13,120 bases of DNA from Caulobacteraceae bacterium (lineage in GTDB: Bacteria > Pseudomonadota > Alphaproteobacteria > Caulobacterales > Caulobacteraceae), in the NCBI GenBank assembly GCA_004144935.1, contig SDZP01000062.1, positions 1-13,120 of the forward strand, read 5' to 3'. Positions 1 to 6,765 of this stretch are shown here, in pieces. Both the position numbers and the translations under genes were made by a program. The stretch's first letter is position 1. Every line of letters begins with the position of its first letter. The notes beneath the pieces are model-generated. The model searched no databases. It saw only the letters and a list, made by a program, of their open reading frames with translations, and was not told the DNA's origin.

Positions 1-1
1 C

Positions 2-535
2 GTTGGGCTGGAGGATCTGGTCGCGGGCCGGCAGACCGCACAGGCCGCGTTGGCGCTTGCCCCCGACGACCCTGATGTGCGGCATGTGATGGGCATGGTG
101 GAATTGCATGCCGAGGGACTACGAGCCGCCGCCCCGTGGTTCGAGGAGGCCGAACAGCTTGGTTATCCCCTGACCGCGGCGCAGCAGGCGCAGTCGGCCG
201 GCTCGATGCAATTCCTCTCAGAGGCCGGTGACCTGAGGCCTGGGGGCCGCCCGATCGGGGCGCCTCGCCTGAAGGCCGAAGGACCGGTGCGGGTCGATCT
301 TCTCAATGACGACAAGACGCCCATGGAGTTTGTGGTTCACGTCCTCCAGCAGTCGTTCGGCATCCGCTATGTCGAAGCCGTCCAGGTCATGCTGACGATA
401 CACACCGAAGGGCGCGCCAGCGCCGGAAGCTTCGCCCGCGAGACAGCCGATGCGATCTTCGAAGAGGTTACGGGCCTCGCCCGCAGCGAAGGCTTTCCGC
501 TCCAGCTGGAGCTCATCACCGAAGCGGCGGACTGA
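2..535 (+). CDS. TPR-ClpS fusion protein, partial (5' end outside window)
   Basis: The reading frame is open to the left edge, so the N-terminus is missing and 177 residues are visible. Residues about 8-60 are amphipathic helices with TPR-like spacing (ALALAPDDPDV, then WFEEAEQLGYP). A Gly/Pro linker follows at about 75-95, then a full ClpS domain at about 98-175. Against E. coli ClpS, the pocket that binds N-terminal degron residues is kept: N102, D103, D104, T106, P107, M108, M130 and H134, with Ile133 where E. coli has Val65. ClpS delivers N-end-rule substrates to ClpA/ClpP, so I infer an adaptor whose TPR part adds another protein contact. Stand-alone ClpS is only about 100-120 residues, so the helical extension is unusual. 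ATG codons at 89 and 95 lie inside the TPR part and are unlikely starts. The ClpS assignment is strong; the TPR assignment is moderate because only part of it is visible. Confidence 0.8.
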   Translation, partial: VGLEDLVAGRQTAQAALALAPDDPDVRHVMGMVELHAEGLRAAAPWFEEAEQLGYPLTAAQQAQSAGSMQFLSEAGDLRPGGRPIGAPRLKAEGPVRVDLLNDDKTPMEFVVHVLQQSFGIRYVEAVQVMLTIHTEGRASAGSFARETADAIFEEVTGLARSEGFPLQLELITEAAD

Positions 536-3500
536 TCACCACATGTCGACCCAGCGCCGCTCCGGCTTGCGGCGCTTCCTGGCGCTCTGCAGGCCGGCCA
601 TCACCCAGCGGCGCGAATCGGCCGGGTCGATGACCGCGTCGATCTCCAGGGCCGCCGCCATGCTGGTCGCCTTGCCGCGGGCGTACATGTTGGCCACCAG
701 CTTGTCGAACAGCGCCTTGTTGGCGGCGGGGTCCGTCTCGGCCTCCAGCTCCTTGCGATAGCCGAGCTTCACCGCGCCTTCGAGGCCCATGCCGCCGAAT
801 TCGCCGGTCGGCCAGCTGACGATGAAGTTGGGGCTGTGGAAGCCGCCGCCGGCCATCGCCTGGGCGCCGAGGCCATAGCCCTTGCGCAGCACCAGGGTGA
901 ACAGCGGCGGGCCGAACTTAGCCCCGGCCACGAACATCCGCGAGACACGGCGGACGGCGCCGGCGTCCTCGCTCTCGGGGCCGACCATGAAGCCCGGGGT
1001 GTCGCAGAGACTGACCACCGGCAGGTCGAAGGCGTCGCAGAGCTGCAGGAAGCGGGCGGCCTTCTCGGCCCCGTCGCAGTCGATGGCCCCGCCGAGGTGT
1101 TTCGGATCGTTGGCGATCAGCCCCATCGGCCGGCCCTCGATACGGATGAAGCCGGTGACCATGCCGGCCGCGAAGCCGCGCCGCAGTTCCAGGAAGGAGC
1201 CGGTGTCGGCCAGGCTCTCGATGACGGCGCGGATGTCGTAGACCCGGAGCCGGTTCTCCGGGATCGCCCGGCGCAGGGCCCTCTGGTCCGGCGCTGTCCA
1301 TTCGGCCAGATCGCCCTGGAACATGGAGAGGGCGTGCTTGGCCAGCGCCGTGGCGTGGGCCTCGTCGTCGGCCAGGATGTCGATGACGCCGTTGGCCCAC
1401 TGGGTGGCGGAGGGGCCAATGTCCTCCGGCTTGAACAGCCCGAGGCCGCCGCCCTCGATCATCGCCGGACCGCCCATGCCCAGGTTCGAATCCCGGGTGG
1501 CGATCAGCACCTCCGACAGCCCGGCGATGGCGGCGTTGCCCGCGAAGCAGCGGCCGGCGACGATGGCGATCTTGGGCACCTCGCCAGCCAGCTCGGCCAT
1601 CTTGCCGAAGGTGGTGACATCCAGACCCGCCACCCCGGTGGTGTCGGTGTCGCCCGGCCGGCCGCCGCCGCCCTCGGCGTACCAGATCACCGGCAGCTTC
1701 TGCTCGTCGACGATGCCCAGCAGCCGGTCGGTCTTCTTGTGATTGAAGTGGCCCTGGGTGCCGGCCAGGACGGTGAAGTCGTAGGCCAGCGCCGCGACCC
1801 TCGCCTTCTCCGGGGCGAACAGGGCGCCGTTGACCGTGCCGATGCCGGTGATGATGCCGTCGGCCGGCGTATTGGCGATTAGGTCCTCGACCTTGCGGCG
1901 GCGGCGCTGGGCGGCGATGGCCAGGGCGCCGTACTCGATGAAGCTGCCCGGATCGACCAGGTCGTCGATATTCTCCCGCGCCGTGCGGTGGCCGGTGCGG
2001 CGGCGCTTGGCGACGGCCTCCGGCCGGGCTGTGTCGAGGGTGAAGGCGTGCCGGTCGATGACCTCCTGGAGGTCGGGGCGGATGGCGTCCGGGTCGCCGG
2101 CTTCCTCCTCGACGGCCTCGAGGCCCTCGACATCCCCGGCCACGATGAACAGCAGCGGCTGGCCCTTGAGCAGGGTCTGGCCGGCCTGCGCGGCGACGCG
2201 TTCCACCCGGCCGCCGACCGGGGCGACGACGACATGCTCCATCTTCATCGCCTCGAGGATGCCGACGGTCTGGCCGGGACGGACGAGGTCGCCCTCCGCC
2301 ACCTCGATCTGGCCGACAGTGGCCTGCAGCGGCGCGGGCACGGCCTGGGCGCCGGCCAGCTCCTCGAACGCCTCGACCACGGCCTCTTCGGCCTGGGCGA
2401 CCTCGGCGGCGGGGGCCGGGGCCAGCGCCTCGGCCTCGGCCAGCAGCCGCTCGAGGTTGTCCTCCAGGAAGCGAGTCGTCGCCTGCCCGTGCGCCACCGC
2501 CGGCTCGGCCAGCAGGGCCCGCAACAGGGGGATGTTGCTCTCCACGCCTTCGAGGCGGAATTCCTTCAGCGCCCGGGCGGTCTTGGCGGCCGCGCCGGCA
2601 TGGTCCGAGGCCCTGACGACGACCTTGGCCAGCAGGCTGTCATAGGCGGGGCTGGTGACATAGCCGCCATAGCCGAAGCCATCGACCCGCACACCGGGGC
2701 CGCTGGGCGGTTCATAGGCGCGGATCAGGCCGCCGGCCGGCTGGGCCGTGCCGTCGACGGCGAGGGTCTCGAGGTTCACCCGCGCCTGGATGGCGGCGCC
2801 CTTGAAGGGCGGGGTCTCCGTGAGGCCCAGCTTGGCCAGCGAGGCGCCGGCCGCCAGGTTGATCTGGATCTGCACCAGATCCAGGCCGGTGACCTCCTCG
2901 GTGACCGTATGCTCGACCTGCAGCCGGGCATTGGTCTCGATGAACGCGAAGCGGCCGCTCGCCGCGTCGACCAGGAACTCGACCGTGGCCAGGCCCTTGA
3001 GGTGCTTGGCGGCGCAGAGCTTGACCGCGGCCTCGTGCAGGGCCGCGCGCAGGCGCTCGCCCAGGGCCGGAGCCGGGGCCATCTCGATGATCTTCTGGTG
3101 GCGGCGCTGCACCGAGCAGTCGCGCTCGCCGATGGCCACGCAGGTCGCGGCGTCGCCGGCCACCTGCACCTCGATGTGGCGGGCGTTGTCGACCAGCCAT
3201 TCGGCATAGACGGCGCCGTCACCGAAGGCGGCCTTGGCCTCGCGCGAACAGGCGGCGAAGGCCGCCTTCACATCATCGCCGGGCCGCACGATCCGCATGC
3301 CCCGCCCGCCGCCGCCGGCCACCGCCTTCAGCATCATCGCCCCATGCTCGGCCAGGAACCGCTCCGCTCCGGCCGCGTCGGTCGCCCCGGTGCCGGCCAG
3401 CAGCGGCACGCTCAGCCGGGCCGCCAGGGCGCGGGCCGCGGCCTTGTCGCCGAAGGTCTCCAGCACGTCCGGCGAGGGGCCGACGAAGACGATGCCGGCG

Positions 3501-3790
3501 CCGGCGCAGGCCCGGGCGAAGGCGGCGTTCTCGGACAGGAAGCCGTAGCCCGGGTGGATGACATTGCACTGCGCCGTCTTCGCAGCGGCGATGACGGCGG
3601 GAATGTCGAGATAGGCGGCCGGACCGCTGGCGTTCAGGGCGATGGCCTCATCGGCGGACCGGACATGCAGGCTCCGGGCGTCATCCTGCGCGTACAGCGC
3701 CACGCTGGTCAGTCCGAGACCGGCCGCCGCCCGGGCGATGCGGATGGCGATCTCGCCGCGATTGGCGATGAGCAGGCGCTTGAAAGCCAT
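536..3790 (-). CDS. Single-chain biotin-dependent acyl-CoA carboxylase (BC-BCCP-CT fusion)
   Basis: The 1084-residue protein carries every part of a biotin-dependent carboxylase. Biotin carboxylase spans residues 1-445: ATP-grasp K116 and K155, glycine loop GGGGRGMR 159-166, ERDCSVQRRHQK 222-233, FIETNARLQVEH 283-294 with E285, N287, R289 and E293, and catalytic R337. An Ala/Glu-rich helical linker covers 446-483. The carrier domain covers 484-552, with biotinyl lysine K516 in EAMKMEH. Carboxyltransferase covers about 570-1084, with oxyanion-hole loops at AGRCFAGN 745-752 and RKGYGLGAQAMAGGGF 969-984. This layout matches the long-chain acyl-CoA carboxylase (LCC) type described from Mycobacterium avium paratuberculosis; separate alpha and beta subunits are more common. 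Substrate (acetyl-, propionyl- or longer acyl-CoA) cannot be read from sequence. GAGGA eight bases upstream supports the ATG. Odd: IQARVNLE has Gln335 where E. coli BC has Glu. It is the last gene of the minus-strand block. Confidence 0.93.
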   Translation of the reverse strand: MAFKRLLIANRGEIAIRIARAAAGLGLTSVALYAQDDARSLHVRSADEAIALNASGPAAYLDIPAVIAAAKTAQCNVIHPGYGFLSENAAFARACAGAGIVFVGPSPDVLETFGDKAAARALAARLSVPLLAGTGATDAAGAERFLAEHGAMMLKAVAGGGGRGMRIVRPGDDVKAAFAACSREAKAAFGDGAVYAEWLVDNARHIEVQVAGDAATCVAIGERDCSVQRRHQKIIEMAPAPALGERLRAALHEAAVKLCAAKHLKGLATVEFLVDAASGRFAFIETNARLQVEHTVTEEVTGLDLVQIQINLAAGASLAKLGLTETPPFKGAAIQARVNLETLAVDGTAQPAGGLIRAYEPPSGPGVRVDGFGYGGYVTSPAYDSLLAKVVVRASDHAGAAAKTARALKEFRLEGVESNIPLLRALLAEPAVAHGQATTRFLEDNLERLLAEAEALAPAPAAEVAQAEEAVVEAFEELAGAQAVPAPLQATVGQIEVAEGDLVRPGQTVGILEAMKMEHVVVAPVGGRVERVAAQAGQTLLKGQPLLFIVAGDVEGLEAVEEEAGDPDAIRPDLQEVIDRHAFTLDTARPEAVAKRRRTGHRTARENIDDLVDPGSFIEYGALAIAAQRRRRKVEDLIANTPADGIITGIGTVNGALFAPEKARVAALAYDFTVLAGTQGHFNHKKTDRLLGIVDEQKLPVIWYAEGGGGRPGDTDTTGVAGLDVTTFGKMAELAGEVPKIAIVAGRCFAGNAAIAGLSEVLIATRDSNLGMGGPAMIEGGGLGLFKPEDIGPSATQWANGVIDILADDEAHATALAKHALSMFQGDLAEWTAPDQRALRRAIPENRLRVYDIRAVIESLADTGSFLELRRGFAAGMVTGFIRIEGRPMGLIANDPKHLGGAIDCDGAEKAARFLQLCDAFDLPVVSLCDTPGFMVGPESEDAGAVRRVSRMFVAGAKFGPPLFTLVLRKGYGLGAQAMAGGGFHSPNFIVSWPTGEFGGMGLEGAVKLGYRKELEAETDPAANKALFDKLVANMYARGKATSMAAALEIDAVIDPADSRRWVMAGLQSARKRRKPERRWVDMW

Positions 3791-3828
3791 GAAGTCCTCG
3801 AACGAGCGTTTGAGGCAACATAGCGGGT

Positions 3829-3857
3829 GGGCGGCGCGGGTGTACCCCTCACCGCCC
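3829..3857 (-). terminator. Imperfect hairpin downstream of ohr, possible terminator
   Basis: GGGCGG (3829-3834) pairs with CCGCCC (3852-3857), and an inner GGG/CCC pair (3838-3840 with 3845-3847) closes a four-base loop. It starts 11 bases past the ohr stop codon in the 78-base gap before the carboxylase gene. No U-run follows on the minus strand, so it is at best a weak or factor-assisted terminator, or simply a GC-rich accident. Confidence 0.25.
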
Positions 3858-3868
3858 CTTTATCGACC

Positions 3869-4282
3869 CTAAGCCACCGCCAGCGTCACATCGACATTGC
3901 CGCGGGTCGCCTTCGAGTATGGGCAGACTTCGTGCGCCTTGTGCAGCAGCTCTTCGGCCTGGGCCTTGTCCAGGTCCGGGGCGGTCAGGGTCAGGCGGAC
4001 GCCGATGTGGAAGCTGGTGTCGTCCTTGATCAGGTCGACCTCGCTATCCAGGCTGTGCTCGCCGAGCTTCACCCCGGCGCCGCGCGCCACCAGGCCGAGA
4101 GCGCCGAGGAAACAGGCCGCGTAGCCGGCGGCGAACAGCTGCTCCGGGTTGGTGCCCGACCCGTCGCCGCCCATCGACTTGGGATAGCCCAGCGTCACGT
4201 CCAGATGGCCGTCGTCGGACCTGGCGGTCCCGGCGCGGCCGCCGACGGCGTGGGCCTTGGCGGTGTAGATGGGGTCGGTCAT
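3869..4282 (-). CDS. ohr: Ohr-type organic hydroperoxide resistance protein (OsmC superfamily)
   Basis: Ohr is a cytosolic thiol peroxidase that reduces organic and fatty-acid hydroperoxides, usually recharged by lipoylated proteins. The 137-residue product has the Ohr pattern: peroxidatic Cys57 in GYAACF, resolving Cys120 in HEVCPYSKAT, the active-site arginine (R16, in GGRAGTAR) and Glu47 in NPEQLF. Length and spacing fit Ohr rather than OsmC. The ATG at 4282 is chosen because AGGAG lies seven bases upstream; the frame can be extended to a TTG at 4336, but the extra 18 residues do not resemble the family. It follows the ymdB gene after 57 bases, where I see no convincing promoter, so it may share that transcript. 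The usual MarR-type regulator gene ohrR is not adjacent on either side, nor elsewhere in the window. Confidence 0.93.
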   Translation of the reverse strand: MTDPIYTAKAHAVGGRAGTARSDDGHLDVTLGYPKSMGGDGSGTNPEQLFAAGYAACFLGALGLVARGAGVKLGEHSLDSEVDLIKDDTSFHIGVRLTLTAPDLDKAQAEELLHKAHEVCPYSKATRGNVDVTLAVA

Positions 4283-4339
4283 GGGAGGCTCCTGCAAGGT
4301 GAGCCCAGAACATGGGGCGCGGCGGCCGGCGAACAACCG

Positions 4340-5176
4340 TCAGGCCGTCTGCAACGCCACTTCCGGCACGGTTTCCTTCAGCCGGCCGCCGATGCGGATC
4401 GGCTCGATGCGCTTGGCCAGGCCCGTCCGGTCGTCCGTTTCGACATAGACGCCGCACACCGTCGCCGGGCCCTCGGCGGGCCGGTAGCGGCCCTGGCTGA
4501 TCTTGGTGGTGAAGCGGCGGAGCGGCTCTTCCTTGTCGTTGCCGATGACGCTGTCGTAGTCGGCGCAGGCCCCGGCGTCGGTCTGGTAGGCCGTGCCGCC
4601 GGGCAGGATCTGGGCGTCGGCGGTGGGCACATGGGTATGGGTGCCGACCACGAGGCTCGCGCGGCCGTCGCAGAAGTGGCCCATGGCCATCTTCTCGCTG
4701 GTCGCCTCGCAATGCATGTCGACGACCACGGCGTCGGCGATGTCGCCGATCGGAGCCTGGTCGAGCTCGCGGTTGGCGGCGGCGAAGGGGTCGTCCATGG
4801 CGTCCATGTGGACCCGGCCCAGCAGGTTCACCACCAGTATGCGGCGGCCATCGGCCAGCACGAAGAGGTTGGAGCCCCGCCCCGGGGCGTCGGACAGGAT
4901 CGGATAGTTGGCCGGACGGATCAGGCGTGGCTCTCGGACGATGTAGGTCAGCGCCTCTTTCTGATCCCAGCTGTGATTGCCCAAAGTGAGACAGTCGGCT
5001 CCGGCGTTGAACAGCTCGCGAGCGGTGTTCTCGGTGATGCCGAAGCCGGCGGCGGCGTTCTCGGCATTGACGATCACGAAGTCGAGCCCGAGGCGGCGAC
5101 GCAGGCCTGGCAGATGGTCGGCGAGGCCGTCACGGCCGGCCCGGCCGACGACGTCCCCGAAAAAAGCGATACGCAT
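4340..5176 (-). CDS. ymdB: YmdB-family metallophosphoesterase (TIGR00282 type)
   Basis: A 278-residue calcineurin-like phosphoesterase of the Bacillus YmdB family, whose known member hydrolyses 2',3'-cAMP. All dinuclear-metal ligands are visible: D8 (FFGD), E39 and N40 (NAEN), N67 and H68 (LGNHSWD), H155 (DMHCEAT), H180 and H182 (GTHTH). Except for a shift of a few residues at the first His, these positions match Bacillus YmdB numbering. The ATG at 5176 is preferred over an in-frame TTG one codon earlier: AAGGA sits seven bases before the ATG, too close to the TTG. The ATG shares one base with the stop of the cyclo-ligase gene (TGATG), which suggests translational coupling. The biological role in alphaproteobacteria is not established, so I assign the activity by family and leave the pathway open. 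Confidence 0.92.
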   Translation of the reverse strand: MRIAFFGDVVGRAGRDGLADHLPGLRRRLGLDFVIVNAENAAAGFGITENTARELFNAGADCLTLGNHSWDQKEALTYIVREPRLIRPANYPILSDAPGRGSNLFVLADGRRILVVNLLGRVHMDAMDDPFAAANRELDQAPIGDIADAVVVDMHCEATSEKMAMGHFCDGRASLVVGTHTHVPTADAQILPGGTAYQTDAGACADYDSVIGNDKEEPLRRFTTKISQGRYRPAEGPATVCGVYVETDDRTGLAKRIEPIRIGGRLKETVPEVALQTA

Positions 5177-5778
5177 CAAAGTTCCTTTCGCACCGCAGTA
5201 TAGCCGGCCTCGGTCAGAATCCCATCCAGCGGCTGGTCGAAGGGACCATGCGGGATGGCGTCCAGTTCCTGGCCTTCATAGGCCAGGCCGACGAACGGCG
5301 GCGGATTGGAGGCGCCGCGCAGGGCGCCAAGGGTGCGGTCATAGAAGCCGCCGCCCTGGCCCAGGCGATGGCCGGCCCGGTCGAAGGCCAGCAGCGGCGC
5401 GAGGATCAGGCTGGGCGTGACCGGCGGAGCGCTGTCGAGCGGCGCCGGCAGACCAGCGAGGTCGTGGGCCAGGGTGTCGCGCGGCTGCCAGGCGCGAAAC
5501 TCCAGCGGCCCTTCCAGGTCGATGACGGCGGGCAGGGCCAGGCGCCAGCCCATGCGCAACAGGGCGTCGCCGAGCGGGCGCGGGTCGATCTCGGCGCCCA
5601 GCGCCTTGTAGAGGGCGGCGACGCCGGGTTTCAGCCGGAAGACGCCGAGAAGCTCGTCGGCCCGGTCGGCGATCATCCAGTCGGCCTCGGGATGCTGCAC
5701 CTGCAGCGCCTTGCGCTGACGGCGGGCCTCGATGCGCAGTGTGGCCTTCCGGGTGTCGAGGATCGGATCGTTCTGCAT
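5176..5778 (-). CDS. ygfA: 5-formyltetrahydrofolate cyclo-ligase
   Basis: This enzyme uses ATP to convert 5-formyltetrahydrofolate to 5,10-methenyltetrahydrofolate, returning a stored one-carbon folate to use. The 200-residue length is typical. The family signature RLGQGGGFYDRT (138-149) forms the phosphate-binding loop, preceded by APLLAFD (127-133); the N-terminal R-K-x-x-L-R segment (10-15) is also typical. It lies directly downstream of the 6S RNA, the same pairing as ssrS-ygfA in gammaproteobacteria, so 6S transcription may run into it. The start is less certain than elsewhere: the ATG at 5778 follows pyrimidine-rich sequence with no Shine-Dalgarno match, which would fit a leaderless or weakly initiated message. 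No better in-frame start lies nearby. Confidence 0.93.
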   Translation of the reverse strand: MQNDPILDTRKATLRIEARRQRKALQVQHPEADWMIADRADELLGVFRLKPGVAALYKALGAEIDPRPLGDALLRMGWRLALPAVIDLEGPLEFRAWQPRDTLAHDLAGLPAPLDSAPPVTPSLILAPLLAFDRAGHRLGQGGGFYDRTLGALRGASNPPPFVGLAYEGQELDAIPHGPFDQPLDGILTEAGYTAVRKEL

Positions 5779-5820
5779 GGGGATAGGGTGGCGGCGCCGC
5801 GAGGACCGTGAAAGACTGTT

Positions 5821-5963
5821 TTATCCCCTCAGACCCGGATAACCAGGTGGGCGCCATATACCCGCAGCCACGGCCACGGACAGGGACAGCTCCCTTCGAG
5901 AGAATTAAGGTCAGAAGGATAGATCGCTTCCGACATGAACCGCAGCAACCGCCGGGGACTAAG
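5821..5963 (-). ncRNA. ssrS: 6S RNA (ssrS)
   Basis: 6S RNA mimics an open promoter and binds the housekeeping RNA polymerase holoenzyme. On the minus strand, TTAGTCCCC (near 5963-5954) pairs with GGGGATAA (5828-5821) as a closing stem with one bulged base. CATGtCGGA (5937-5929) pairs with TCCGtggcCGTG (5880-5869) as the start of the terminal arm. Between them lies a large unpaired central bubble, and on its 3' side a small hairpin ACCTGG-TTAT-CCGGGT (5848-5833). Large bubble plus 3'-side hairpin is the 6S architecture, and a position between zapA and the cyclo-ligase gene is the classic locus. Ends are approximate. The promoter I see predicts a 5' end near 5953-5955, slightly inside the drawn stem, so the true 5' end needs mapping. 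Length of about 140-160 nt suits alphaproteobacterial 6S. Confidence 0.82.
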
Positions 5964-5989
5964 GTAGGCGCTTAAGGGGGCGTTCTCAA
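5961..5989 (-). promoter_or_regulatory. Probable sigma-70 type promoter of the 6S RNA
   Basis: On the minus strand TTGAGA (5989-5984) is one mismatch from the -35 consensus. It is followed by exactly 17 bases and then TACCTT (5966-5961), a plausible -10 whose TA and final T match. The element begins 11 bases after the zapA stop codon, so 6S can be transcribed independently of zapA. It predicts a start near 5953-5955. Confidence 0.6.
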
Positions 5990-5999
5990 GGCGAACCGA

Positions 6000-6332
6000 T
6001 CAACCTTCGCCGCTGCCCAGTTTCTCGATTCGTTTGGCCGCGTTCTCCAGCGCCGCAGCGGCCTTCATCTCGATCCGCGCCTGCTCGGCCTGAACCCTGG
6101 CCAGCTCGCTCTGCATATGGGTCAGCCGCAGCTTCAGGTCGGACAGCTCGTCGGTCAGCAAGAGCGCCGTCATCAGGAACAGCCGGGTCTCGCCCAGCTG
6201 GCCGACCTCCTGGCCCACCTGCCGCACCTGCTGATCGAAGGCGGCGGCCAGGTCCATCAGGTGGCGCTCCTGGCCATCCTCGCAGCCGACCAGGAAGGGC
6301 TTGCCGTTCACCGTCACATTGAGCTGGCCCAT
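6000..6332 (-). CDS. zapA: Cell division protein ZapA
   Basis: ZapA binds FtsZ filaments and bundles them at the Z-ring. The 110-residue product has the family layout: a beta-rich head starting NVTVNGKPFLVGCEDGQE (5-22), the conserved helix LMDLAAAFDQQV (25-36), then a long coiled-coil helix from about 55 to 105 for dimer and tetramer formation. Typical length is 100-110. GGGAG seven bases upstream supports the ATG at 6332, which overlaps the TGA of the upstream gene by one base (TGATG), so translation is probably coupled. In Caulobacter, ZapA works with the coiled-coil partner ZauP encoded in the same operon, matching this arrangement. Confidence 0.94.
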   Translation of the reverse strand: MGQLNVTVNGKPFLVGCEDGQERHLMDLAAAFDQQVRQVGQEVGQLGETRLFLMTALLLTDELSDLKLRLTHMQSELARVQAEQARIEMKAAAALENAAKRIEKLGSGEG

Positions 6333-6601
6333 CAGCCGTCTCCCAGGGCGGAACGGATTTCGCCGATGGCCCGGCCAAGCGCCTCGGAGGCCTGCGCCCC
6401 GGCCTCTTCCAGCGCCCGTTCGCGGGCCCGAGAGGCGTCCAGCTCGGACGCCAGGCGGGCGCGGTCGGCGTCGAACAGGCCGCCGGCCTCGGCGCCCGCT
6501 TCCTTCACCCGCTCGCTCAACCGCTGCTCCAGCATCCCCAGCGCCCGCTCCAGGCGGCGCGCGGCCAGGTCGAGGGCCCCGCCCTCCGACTCTCCGCTCA
6601 T
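6332..6601 (-). CDS. zauP: ZauP-like coiled-coil cell division protein (DUF4164-type)
   Basis: The small acidic protein (89 residues) is almost wholly predicted coiled coil: heptad-like Leu/Ala runs at about 10-36 (LDLAARRLERALGMLEQRLS) and again at 43-85, broken by a Gly/Ala hinge near 35-41. It has no signal peptide or membrane segment. The name rests on three things: small coiled-coil protein, position immediately upstream of zapA with a one-base overlap, and Caulobacterales-like context, where ZauP is the ZapA partner that helps focus the Z-ring. Primary sequence of coiled coils is weakly diagnostic, so context carries much of the call. GGAG eight bases upstream supports the ATG at 6601. 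Confidence 0.72.
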   Translation of the reverse strand: MSGESEGGALDLAARRLERALGMLEQRLSERVKEAGAEAGGLFDADRARLASELDASRARERALEEAGAQASEALGRAIGEIRSALGDG

Positions 6602-6627
6602 TCGTCGCGCTCCTTGATCACTCGATC

Positions 6628-6635
6628 TCTATAGA
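6628..6635. promoter_or_regulatory. Palindromic TCTATAGA, candidate shared -10 element between zauP and tkt
   Basis: TCTATAGA is a perfect 8-base palindrome in the 164-base gap between the divergent zauP and tkt genes, so TATAGA can be read as a -10 on either strand. Toward zauP it would give a leader of about 20 bases; toward tkt about 120 bases. Neither direction has a good -35 at the right spacing (minus strand offers only TTCCGG at 18 bases), so this is a weak call from position and AT content in a GC-rich gap. Confidence 0.33.
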
Positions 6636-6765
6636 CTGCGTCGGCGCAGGACCGGAAGACCGACCTCCCACCTGATCCCAGGGCCGCATGGGGGCGGATG
6701 TGGGTTGCCTCATCGCCGTTCACGTGCGAACGCCCCCGAAACCGGCAGCAACAAGCGAGTCCCCC

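Noticed and set aside
1988..3823. 611-codon plus-strand frame within the carboxylase gene
   Set aside because: The minus-strand carboxylase has all catalytic motifs across this stretch; the plus-strand product shows only compositional bias.
3827..5203. 458-codon plus-strand frame across ohr and ymdB
   Set aside because: It spans two recognised minus-strand genes and the gap between them and has no motif.
5900..5978. TTAA motifs in the 6S region as possible CtrA sites
   Set aside because: The two TTAA copies are dozens of bases apart, not the TTAA-N7-TTAA arrangement required.
6688..6765. Upstream ATG extending transketolase by 26 residues
   Set aside because: The extra residues do not resemble transketolase N-termini and the ATG at 6766 gives the family length, though its ribosome-binding site is weak.
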